Assembly (NCBI GenBank): GCA_016281815.1
Contig: JAEEJK010000037.1
Span: 1 to 42,840, forward strand
DNA from: Prevotella sp.
GTDB lineage: Bacteria > Bacteroidota > Bacteroidia > Bacteroidales > Bacteroidaceae
Length of the DNA: 42,840 nucleotides
Direction: 5' to 3'
Shown here one piece after another: positions 32,201 to 40,100 of this stretch. Position 1 is the stretch's first letter, and the number at the start of each line of letters is the position of its first letter. The position numbers were made by a program, and so were the translations under genes. The notes beneath the pieces were generated by a model. The model saw nothing but the letters and a program-made list of their open reading frames with translations, ran no database searches and was not told the origin of the DNA.

Positions 32201-32541
32201 CCGCCCAGCGGAGTGAGTTGTCCGCCATTTCCACGGGCATTGCGCCACACCTTGTCCAGTTGCTTGCGCAGCCTCTTCCCCTCCGCAGTCAGGTTCTTCT
32301 TGTCAGCCAACTGCGCAATGACCCACTCGTACCGGCTGTCGGAAGGCAGCCACCGAGAACCATGCCTGCCATAGTGTGAGATATAGAAAGGCAGATATCC
32401 CTCTGGCGGTGCAGGATTGATCAGCACGTGATGGACGGGATAGGCGTAATAGACACCCCCCATCTGCTCAGGTGTCTTTTCCTGGGCAGAAGCGGCCATC
32501 GCTAAAAGGAGGGCAATATATATGGTAAGAATTCTATTCAT
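29188..32541 (-). CDS. Histidine acid phosphatase fused to a GH92 alpha-mannosidase
   Basis: A 1117-residue secreted two-enzyme protein with signal peptide MNRILTIYIALLLAMAASAQ. Residues about 25-395 form a branch-2 histidine phosphatase (acid phosphatase/MINPP-like) with the nucleophile motif YGRHGSRW (H60) and the proton-donor motif FGHDTNL (H311-D312). Residues about 410-1115 form a GH92 domain. It shows FITEGAACHYTWYVPHD, whose Glu is the expected general acid, WHGNEPCHQVPYMFGYAGRP, and GNDDAGQMSAWYVFSAMGFY, whose aspartates fit the calcium-assisted base. Both sites look intact. GH92 enzymes remove alpha-mannose; the fused phosphatase suggests a phosphorylated mannoside, or phosphate removal beside demannosylation. 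The ATG at 32541 is chosen over TTG 32550. It lies 36 nt after the other GH92 gene. Confidence 0.9.
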   Translation of the reverse strand: MNRILTIYIALLLAMAASAQEKTPEQMGGVYYAYPVHHVLINPAPPEGYLPFYISHYGRHGSRWLPSDSRYEWVIAQLADKKNLTAEGKRLRKQLDKVWRNARGNGGQLTPLGGRQHEEIADRMVSNFPGVFTEGALVRARSSVVPRCAASMGHFISKIRSRCPSVHIDSATDSADMSYIAYTTPELKKIEKGPFAKMHGSPDRLMHLLFKNPSSVSEPEKLMSELHTIASDIQDLGDPSFRFDLYWLFTAGEMRDVYERNNERMAYCNGSDPRTGGEPARSALSLWHDMETRADVAVQRTGSSADLRFGHDTNLYRLLTLMQASSAQSGQMDEILPMAANMQMIFFRGQKGEVIVRLFHNERDFSLPIPAVMEHYYRWSDIKAYMADRIHRLEHERQLVGLNTMVGTAQANTLSAGLFGKGSEEHGQTLPAVLVPNGQNFWTPQTRDTEKKCIAPFYYADSLWQGMRNSHWIVGGCTQDYGSFTIAALGGVLRTAPEKRATRFSHDDEVSHPHYYAVNLPDEHLRVELTASAHGAIMRIIPDHDQQVHIVMQTNSDEGEGNALIDLSARRVYGSNPVHRIYQGWGERAGFSGHLLMEYSDAPVDYGTFVANAVEKGRTAVSGKEQSGVWLTFEGKAGQSIVLRMASSFTGREGCERNMAAEVAGKEFETMMAEAAQTWTDRLHTIDVEGDDESIIHQFYGALYRSSFLPRLLSDADGAYPRFAGNGSIMRGSRPVYTDFSMWDTYRALHPLYNIIVPDVSSDMMQSLVNMAEEGGWLPIFPCWNSYTAAMIGDHCAATLADAYIKGIRGFDAERAYRAMRRNAFESPASDTDYRNGMGRRALRSYLQWGYIPMEDSVVEAFHTNEQTSRTLEYAFDDFAVAQMAAALGHADDAKVLLRRSDNWRNVINPRTGYADGRHQNGKFENNTDFIHRKSFITEGAACHYTWYVPHDPKGLMDVMGGRDAFVARLDSMFTEGRYWHGNEPCHQVPYMFGYAGRPDLTQKWVRHILQTEYNDTPGGLSGNDDAGQMSAWYVFSAMGFYPVCPATKEYVLGSPLFRRVTINPSKGAPFTIEAPGADNAHPYVREAALNGVPLKGCTLSHDDIVRGAMLQLKIED

Positions 32542-32577
32542 ATAATTCAAGTTCGCTTTTGCTCCACTTTCACACTC

Positions 32578-35256
32578 CTACACTCCTTTCAACTTGAGAA
32601 AGTTGAGTTCATATAATTTGATATTCCAGTCGATACCTAAGGGATTCTTGCGCATGCTGAGCACCAACGGCAAGGGATGTGTCAGCGAGACGGTCATCTC
32701 GGTACGGTCGATGTTCGCCCGCACCGTGATGGTGTCTTCCGAACGCGAGATTTCCCTCCAGGTAATTCCGTCATATATAAATTTTCTTTCTTTCAGCAGT
32801 GTATCCAATGCCTTGCGTGAGATAAAGGCAAAGGTGCCCTCAGCGATATAGGTCGCACCATCACGCTGCGGACTGTCCCAACAGAAGCCGTCGGCCTGTT
32901 CCACCACACCCTGTGGAATCCTGTAGATGGCCTTGTTGCATCTTACCAGAAGTTGGTCACCCATCCATTCCATGGAGAGCGGCCAGGTGCGGAACTGGCG
33001 GTTGAGCGTATAGGAGATTTGCGATTCCACGATGGGTGTGACCGGTCGGGCAGGCATTGCAGGTGTGATGGCCGTGAGCGGTCGGGTAGCCTTTGCGGGA
33101 ACCGAGGCAGCAGATGGCTCCTCCTTTTGCCAAAACACCAGTTTTCCCCCCTGCAAGAGTTGGTCGTGTGTGATGCGTGCCTCATTGAGCCGTTGTCCAT
33201 TGAGAGAGGCGTAGTCATAGTCAGTGCCCTTACCACGAAGGGACACCTCCAGTGAGCGGCCGTTGGGCAGGAGCATCGTATAGCCCTCTGTAAGCATCGG
33301 AAGGGTAAGCAGGTAATAGTCGTGTCCCGCATTGGGATAGAGCCCCATCATGTGGAACGCGAGCCACGACGACATGGCACCCGAATCATCATTGCCCGGC
33401 AGACCATTGGGTGTGTCGGAATAATTGTTATCGATAATCTCATGCACACGGCGGGTACTGAGGTCAGGCCGTCCTATCCAGTGGTAGAGACAGGGTGTGA
33501 GGAAAGACGGCTCATTCGCCACGTTATAATATTTCTTCTCAAAAAACAAGTCGAGCCGCTGCCGGAAAGCCTCATCGCCACCGCATGCCTCTATCAGTCC
33601 CGGCACGTCATGGGGGATATTGAGCGAGTATTCCTCTGACGTCGCCTCATAGAAGAAAGTGGACCACCACGGCAGGTACCAAGGTGCGACCTTGGTGGTG
33701 GGGATGTAGGGAATGCGTGGATGAAACACTTTTGACTTACCCCAGGGCACGCTGTCGAGCCAGTTTCCCTTCTCGTCCCGCGGCATGATGAACCCCCTCA
33801 TGCCATCAAACTCATAGTCCTTGCGAAACAGGTTCTTCCAGTTGCCCGCTTTCTGGCCATATTCCGAGGCCACATCGTCATAGCCGAGGGCATGCGCCAC
33901 CACAGCGATGCAATAGTCGTCAAAGGCATACTCGATGGTGCGGTTGCCGGCCCGGTCGACACCATATGGGATATACCCCAACGTATTGTAGTAAGCCAGT
34001 CCGCCCCTACCCTCTTTCTCCTCATTGCCGCCCGGCGGCACGGTGGCATCCTTGAGCATCGCCTCGAGCGCCCATTCATAGTCAATGCCGTCGAGGTGTT
34101 TCACACAGGCATCCGCAATCACCACCTCCGCATTGCTGCCCCCCTGGGTGCGCCCGTTGCAGTTGCCGCTGCGCCCCTCGGGAAGATACCCCTCACGGCG
34201 GTAGATATGGAGCATGGAACGGATGATGTCACGCTGACGGTCGGGAGCGATGAGCGTGAGCAGGGGTGACGAGGTGCGATAGGTGTCCCAGATGGCATAA
34301 TAGTCGTCATAATAAGGAGCATCCGTCCATTTAGGATTCTCACCGGTGCGGTCCACCGGCATGATCATCGTGTGATAGAGAGCGGTGTAGAACATCCGCA
34401 ACTGACGCTCATCCTTGGTGGCCGGTGCAATGCGGCTGAGGAGCGGTCGCCATGCCTCACGCAAGTCTTCCAACTGCTGCTCAAAGGTATTGGGAGTGAT
34501 GTTGCGGTTGGCCTGCATGGTGCTCACGAAGGAGATCCCCACCTTGACATTGACGCAGGTGTCGGTGAAAAGCAGGTGAGCCTTGGTCGGACAAGTCGGA
34601 CCTGTCGGACTCGTCAGACTGGTGAAAGGGCGGTCTGTCGTCAGAGAAAAATAAACCGTGTATGCATCGCCATTGTTCCACCCACCCCGGATGGTAGAGT
34701 AGCCCCTCACCTCATGGTCGGAAACCACCTCCACGCCAGCACTGACAAACTGCTGTGCCTCGCGTAGGTCAGGGATATCACTCTTGCCCAGATAATGGGT
34801 GGCATCAACGAACAACTGTCCGGCTTTTGGATAATGGATGCGGTAGAGCGCACAACGCTCCGCAGTGGTGATTTCCGTGCGGATGCCATTCTCAAAGGTG
34901 GTGGCGTAAAAGCCCAGACTGACCTGTTCAGTGGTGCGCAGTTGTTCCTGCGGCCCATTCTCCGCCATCGGCTGGATGAGGATATTGCCGTATTTCTGAC
35001 CGCCGCCGGTACCGCTGACATGCGTCTGCGAGAAGCCCGTGACAGGTTCGGGCATGGGTGCCCATCCTGCATTGGGTTTGACCCCGCAGTCCGGACCCGG
35101 CTTTACCATACCGAACGGCATGCAGGGACCGGGGAAGGTGCGCCCCACCCCCTCGCTTCCAATGCGCGGGTCAACATAGCGGCACACATCCTGTGCCTGA
35201 ACGCCCAAGAACAAACTGCACCATAGTATCAGAAGGCAAAATCTAACTCTCATCAT
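32578..35256 (-). CDS. GH92 alpha-mannosidase with an extra C-terminal domain
   Basis: An 892-residue secreted GH92 enzyme (signal peptide CLLILWCSLFLGVQAQ). The classic N-terminus is YVDPRIGSEGVGRTFPGPCM followed by PFGMVKPGPDC. The catalytic region has FFYEATSEEYSLNIPHDVPG, NVANEPSFLTPCLYHWIGRP and GNDDSGAMSSWLAFHMMGLY. After the usual GH92 end (FWQKEEPSA) comes a Pro/Ala/Thr linker and about 150 further residues (RTWPLSMEWMGDQLLVRCNK ... YELNFLKLKGV) that I do not recognise. A 36-bp tandem repeat inserts twelve xPT-type residues at about residue 220. ATGs at 35256 and 35253 are both possible. A promoter at 35265-35295 makes it the first gene of an operon running to at least 25638. Confidence 0.93.
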   Translation of the reverse strand: MMRVRFCLLILWCSLFLGVQAQDVCRYVDPRIGSEGVGRTFPGPCMPFGMVKPGPDCGVKPNAGWAPMPEPVTGFSQTHVSGTGGGQKYGNILIQPMAENGPQEQLRTTEQVSLGFYATTFENGIRTEITTAERCALYRIHYPKAGQLFVDATHYLGKSDIPDLREAQQFVSAGVEVVSDHEVRGYSTIRGGWNNGDAYTVYFSLTTDRPFTSLTSPTGPTCPTKAHLLFTDTCVNVKVGISFVSTMQANRNITPNTFEQQLEDLREAWRPLLSRIAPATKDERQLRMFYTALYHTMIMPVDRTGENPKWTDAPYYDDYYAIWDTYRTSSPLLTLIAPDRQRDIIRSMLHIYRREGYLPEGRSGNCNGRTQGGSNAEVVIADACVKHLDGIDYEWALEAMLKDATVPPGGNEEKEGRGGLAYYNTLGYIPYGVDRAGNRTIEYAFDDYCIAVVAHALGYDDVASEYGQKAGNWKNLFRKDYEFDGMRGFIMPRDEKGNWLDSVPWGKSKVFHPRIPYIPTTKVAPWYLPWWSTFFYEATSEEYSLNIPHDVPGLIEACGGDEAFRQRLDLFFEKKYYNVANEPSFLTPCLYHWIGRPDLSTRRVHEIIDNNYSDTPNGLPGNDDSGAMSSWLAFHMMGLYPNAGHDYYLLTLPMLTEGYTMLLPNGRSLEVSLRGKGTDYDYASLNGQRLNEARITHDQLLQGGKLVFWQKEEPSAASVPAKATRPLTAITPAMPARPVTPIVESQISYTLNRQFRTWPLSMEWMGDQLLVRCNKAIYRIPQGVVEQADGFCWDSPQRDGATYIAEGTFAFISRKALDTLLKERKFIYDGITWREISRSEDTITVRANIDRTEMTVSLTHPLPLVLSMRKNPLGIDWNIKLYELNFLKLKGV
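34586..34621. repeat. In-frame 9-bp tandem repeat inside the GH92 gene
   Basis: Four 9-bp units (GTCGGACAA, GTCGGACCT, GTCGGACTC, GTCAGACTG) lie within the GH92 coding sequence. They encode SLT-SPT-GPT-CPT between a TTDRPF strand and KAHLLFTDTC. The reading frame is kept. Confidence 0.88.
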
Positions 35257-35264
35257 ATATTTCG

Positions 35265-35295
35265 CAAAGATAGTAAAAGCCGAGAGGAAAGCAAA
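35265..35295 (-). promoter_or_regulatory. Consensus promoter of the GH92-GH92-GH89-acetyltransferase operon
   Basis: On the minus strand TTTG (35295-35292), a 19-nt spacer and TATCTTTG (35272-35265) match perfectly. The -7 box ends only 8 nt before the ATG at 35256, so the message should have almost no leader. Confidence 0.7.
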
Positions 35296-35361
35296 ACAAA
35301 TCAGCATTTATTTTCTCTGTGGCATTGCATCTCTGTCTTGATTATTTTACGGAAGGCACAT

Positions 35362-35396
35362 TTTACCAAAATCCCCCGCTGCGGCTGCAGCGGGGG
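35362..35396 (-). terminator. Hairpin terminator or attenuator after SusD
   Basis: A 10-bp GC-rich stem (CCCCCGCTGC with GCAGCGGGGG, 4-nt loop, 35373-35396) is followed on the minus strand by ATTTTGG, a short T-rich exit. It lies between the SusD stop and the GH92 promoter and should separate the two transcripts at least partly. Confidence 0.7.
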
Positions 35397-35420
35397 AGAA
35401 TGTCACAGGATCAGCCATGA

Positions 35421-37085
35421 TCAATAACCTGCGTTCTGTTTCCAACTCGGGTTGAGGTTCAGGATATCCTTGTGGATGGGGAAGATGCGGCAAGTCTTCT
35501 CGAAACGTGCCGTCGGGAAGTTCTTGTAGTGCGGGAAATACTCATCCTCGTAATGGCCGAAGCGGATCATGTCGTTGCGACGCCAGTTCTCATCGAAGAA
35601 CTCACGGCCACGCTCGTCATAAATCTCCTCCAGTGAGGGGTTATGGTCGAGTTCGGGAGCATGGGCATATGCACGGATCTTGTTGAACAGGTTCTTGGCC
35701 TCGCCTGAACTGCCCTGACGGGTCAGTGCCTCAGCCTTCATCAACAGCACGTCGGCGAAACGGAAGAGGGGCACGTCATTCGACTGGTTGCGCCCGTTCT
35801 TGAAGTCATCGTCGATGACATACCACTTCACTGACCGGCAGCCCTGGCTGTAGCCATTGATGTTGTCGCCTACGTCCAAAGTAGGATCGTCGGCAGCAGC
35901 GAGTGCGACATTCACCTTGAGAATCAATGGGTCGCTGTCAGGACCTTCCACGCGAGCCACCTCATTGGTCATCTGCAGATTAGACTTGTTGTAGACGAAG
36001 ACTGTGTTCTCATCCTGTCCTGCCACATAGCGATAGTCATCAGGATTGCTTGACAGACCGATGACGCACTTGTTGCGCTCGTCGCCAGGCAGGATGAAGG
36101 TCTTCTTCACAAACTCCGGAGTCATCGTGATGTAGCCACCACCCGACTGAGAGAGTGCGTCACCGAAGTAACTCTTTGCCATCTTCTTGATATTCTTCCA
36201 GCAACGGCTGCGGCCATACTGCATGCCCTGACGGGTCTGTGTATCATAAGGCATGGCATAGATGAAGTCTTCCACCTGCGGACCATTGTTATAGGAGAAC
36301 TTCTCGCGATAGGACATCGAACCAAGGTTGAACTTGCCCGAGTTGATGATGTCGTCACACAATCTGACACATTCGGCCAGTTTCTCATTCTTGGCAGAGG
36401 CGGCGTCATAGTTCTCCACAGCAGAAGCGGTGTAAACCGGCCAGTTGATGTAAATCTTGGCAAGCAGGGCCTCAGCCATCCAGCGGGTCGGTTTGCCGTA
36501 GGTGTTCTCATTCACATCTGTCGTCAGGTCAGGAATCACAGCGAGGAGTTCAGACTCCAGCCATCTTGCCACTTCTGCACGTGGCTTACGGTCGATCGTC
36601 TCACCGTCTTCAGGGATACGGTCCAGAATGGGGACATCGCCCCAACCGTCCATGATAATCCAATGGAAGAACGCGCGGATGGCACGTGCCGATGCCACAC
36701 TGGCACCTGCATCATTTCCACCCAGTTCGAGTATCACCTTGTTGGCCTTTGAAATGCCCTCTGTGATGGTGCCAAACCAGTCGATCGTTGCATCCTCAAA
36801 AGTGTAATTGTGCAGAGCAGGGTGAGCATAGGCTCCACCATCATACCAGCCACCGCCAAAAGATGCTGCGGAATACTCATCGCTCGAGAGGCACATCACC
36901 TCCATATAGCGACGGCCGAGAACGCCACTGAAATGGTAGTAGATATCAGCCATCTTGGCCTCGATGGCGATGTCGTTGGTCGGATATTCTGTGTATTGGG
37001 ATTCCACATCCACATCCAAATCTGTGCAGCCGACAGCCATTGCGGCAAGTCCGGCCAGGAATAGTCCCTTTATATTTGTTTTCAT
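35421..37085 (-). CDS. SusD/RagB-family outer-membrane lipoprotein
   Basis: A 554-residue SusD-like glycan-binding lipoprotein. The lipobox is AAMAVGCTDLD with the lipid cysteine near residue 20. The helical core has GISKANKVILELGG and ASARAIRAFFHWIIMDGWGD, and the C-terminal signature is LEEIYDERGREFFDENWRRN followed by DMIRFGHYEDEYFPHY. It starts 21 nt after the SusC-OmpA gene, so the two are co-transcribed and should form a surface complex. With GH28 upstream and GH92/GH89 genes downstream the ligand is probably a glycan, but which one is uncertain. Confidence 0.95.
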   Translation of the reverse strand: MKTNIKGLFLAGLAAMAVGCTDLDVDVESQYTEYPTNDIAIEAKMADIYYHFSGVLGRRYMEVMCLSSDEYSAASFGGGWYDGGAYAHPALHNYTFEDATIDWFGTITEGISKANKVILELGGNDAGASVASARAIRAFFHWIIMDGWGDVPILDRIPEDGETIDRKPRAEVARWLESELLAVIPDLTTDVNENTYGKPTRWMAEALLAKIYINWPVYTASAVENYDAASAKNEKLAECVRLCDDIINSGKFNLGSMSYREKFSYNNGPQVEDFIYAMPYDTQTRQGMQYGRSRCWKNIKKMAKSYFGDALSQSGGGYITMTPEFVKKTFILPGDERNKCVIGLSSNPDDYRYVAGQDENTVFVYNKSNLQMTNEVARVEGPDSDPLILKVNVALAAADDPTLDVGDNINGYSQGCRSVKWYVIDDDFKNGRNQSNDVPLFRFADVLLMKAEALTRQGSSGEAKNLFNKIRAYAHAPELDHNPSLEEIYDERGREFFDENWRRNDMIRFGHYEDEYFPHYKNFPTARFEKTCRIFPIHKDILNLNPSWKQNAGY

Positions 37086-37106
37086 ACCTTTATTGATCTT
37101 TAATAA

Positions 37107-40100
37107 TTATTTGACTTCGGAGATAATCACCGAGCGAGAGAGCCCCGGATCGTTGAGGAACATGGTATCAACACCACCCTTGGAATCGAGCGTCAGTTGA
37201 TTGGCAGAAACGCCATACTGCTTGGTGAGCACGTCATAGACATTCTGAGCGCGCTCCTTGGCCAACTTAGCGTTGATTTCGGGAGTACCTGTCTGCTTGT
37301 CAGCATATCCTATAACACTGAACTTCTTACCAGGCACCGACTTGATCATCTCAGCAACATACTTCAGGTTGACCACCTCACGGTCTTGTACCTTCGTCTC
37401 TCTGAGTGCGAAGTTGACGAAGTGCGGATAGGTGATGAACTCTTTGGTGTTGATGACTTCCTTTGTGTTCTCAGGCTTGCGGGTGCGCAAGTTATCGTTC
37501 TCTGCACGAAGCCGGTTGACCTCACCATTGAGACGGTCGATCTCAGCATTGTCGGTGACGTAAACGGTCTTGGCGGCAGCAGTGGCTTTTGCTTCGGAGC
37601 CACCACCGAAGTTGACCTTCACGCCCACCATCATCGTACGGGTGTGAGGATAGGTGCTCCAGCGGTAGTCGATACCTGGGTCGATACCACCCATGTTCAC
37701 CTCAGGATCAAGTCCCTTATAACCTGTGATGGTGAACACATTGTTGCAAGTAGCATAGAGTTGGAGGCTCTCAATCCAGTTATTGAACTTAGTAAAGGTA
37801 TAACCAAGAGTAGCGGAAGACAGACGGAAATAAGAACCATTCTCCAGATACCGGTCAGAGGGATAGTTGGGCAGGTTGTCGGTGGCGGGACGGTCGGTGA
37901 TGAACTCCTTCAGCACGTTCTTGCCGTTGTTGAACATCTCAGGGCTGGAGTAGTTGGCCCGTGCACCGTTGTAGATCTTGTTGCCAAAGACACCTGTGAA
38001 GAAGAGCGATGCGCTGAGGTTCTTGTAGGTGAACGTGTTGTTCCATCCGAGATTCAGTTTGGGCTGTGCGCATCCCGTGATGGTGCGGTCCTTGAAGCCA
38101 GGCTCGTTGGTCACCTCACCGGTGCGTTCTCCAGTATTCTCATCGCGCACATAATAGGTGGACTTGCCGTCCTTGTAACCAGCAAACTCATAGGTGTAGA
38201 AGGTGCCGAGCGACTCACCCTCGATGATACGCTGGGTATATCCATTGCTGGACACACCGGCCACCATCGGGTCGCCCTGGGTGAAGGTACCCACCTCAAA
38301 CTTGTCATTGGACAACTTGTCTACCGTGTTCTTGTTGTGTGAAAGGTTGATGGTGGTCATCCAGTTGAAGTTCTTTGTGCGGATGGCATCGATGTTGACA
38401 GTCAACTCAATACCCTTGTTGGTGATCTCACCCACATTGGCAGCGATGGAGCCGAAGGGATAGATGTTGGTGGAGACGGGATAGTCCCAAATCAGGTCCT
38501 TGGTCTTCTTTTGGTAGACCTCCAAGGTACCGTTGATACGGTTTTTGAGGAATCCGAAGTCAAGACCGATATTGATCATGCCTGTGCTCTCCCACTTCAG
38601 GTCGGGGTTGGCATTCTTTGTGGCAGCCAGTGTGCGCCAACTCTTCCCGTTGTAATCAAAGAAACCGGATGCGCCATATGTAGCGTATGCGGTATAGGCA
38701 CCGAAGCCCATGGCATTACCGCTGACACCGTAACCGGCACGGAGTTTCAAGGTAGAGAAGAATTTCTGATTCTTCATGAAGTTTTCCTCAGTGATGTTCC
38801 ATGCTGCTGAAACAGAGGGGAATGTACCCCAGCGGTGGTCTTTTCCGAACACCGATGAACCGTCGCGACGGATGGTACCCTGCAGCATGTAGCGGCCTGC
38901 GTAGGAATAACTTGCACGTCCGTAGAAGGAGATGTTGCGGATGGTTTCCTTCGTTCCGCTCACCACGCCGTTCATTCCGTCGATGGTACTGGCATAACTC
39001 AGGTTGTTCCACTTCAGGTAGTCATCATAGAAGTCGTGAACAATGACACCAAAGCCGTCACCGTATCTCTTCTCTTCCCAGGAATAACCAGCCATCAGGG
39101 CGATGGTATGAACGTCAGCAAAAGTCTGGTTGTAGTTGCCATAGATTTCGAGTGTATGCTCGTCGCCAAACCATGTGCTGCGGTCAGCACGGCCATTGTA
39201 GGCGCTGACACCTTCCAACTGTGTCTTATGTGTATCGTATGCGCTGTAGGTACGCTGGTAGTGGTTGAACGAATAGTTGGTGTTCAGCACCAGTCCTTCT
39301 ACAATCTTCAGCGCTGCCTTGGCGATGAACTGCTCACGTTTCCAAATGTTCTCTGCGGTGTCCTCGTTGATGAGTGACAAGGGGTTGTAGTTCTTTGAAC
39401 CAGTGCCCCTGAACCAATTGCCATTGTCATCCTTGATAGGATTCAGCGGCAAGAAGTAGTTCATGGCATCGAGCACAGAAGCGCCCTCATTGTCCATCTT
39501 CACACCCACATGCTTTCCATACATGCCGTTCAGACCGGCAGAGAGTTCGAGGCGATCCTTCAGCACCTTGGTAGAGATCAATGAGCGGACATTCAGACGA
39601 TGGTTGTATGAACCGCGGATAACGCCCTCACGGTTGCCATAGTTCACGCTGGCCATATACTTCGTCCTCGTATTTCCACCATTGATGGACACGTTGTGGT
39701 TATGGCTCACTGCTGTACGCAGAACCTCGTCCTGCCAATCGGTGTTGCCACCTTTGTCGTAGCCATAGTCCAGACCGTTTGCCTTTACATAGCCACGGAT
39801 GTCATCGGCTGTGGCGATATCCAGTTTCTTGGAGATCATGTCAAAAGCCACATAACCATTGTAGGTGACATTGGTACGCTCGGCCTTGCTGCCGCTCTTG
39901 GTGGTGATGATGATCACACCGTTGGCTGCCTTAGAACCGTAGATGGCGGTAGCGGTAGCGTCACGCAGCACGTCGATGGACTCGATGTCGTCGGGTGCCA
40001 CCATTGAGATGTCCACACCGGGGATACCATCGATGACATAGTAGGGCGACATGGCACCGCTGCGCAGTGACGAAGCACCACGGAGAGTGATGGAAGGAGC

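Noticed and set aside
37107..37607. Possibility that the OmpA tail is a separate gene overlapping the SusC end
   Set aside because: The frame is continuous with the barrel, without a stop, start or ribosome site at the joint, so a fusion is the simpler reading.
37197..38342. 381-codon plus-strand frame opposite the SusC-OmpA gene
   Set aside because: No signal or family features; it mirrors the OmpA tail and barrel codons.
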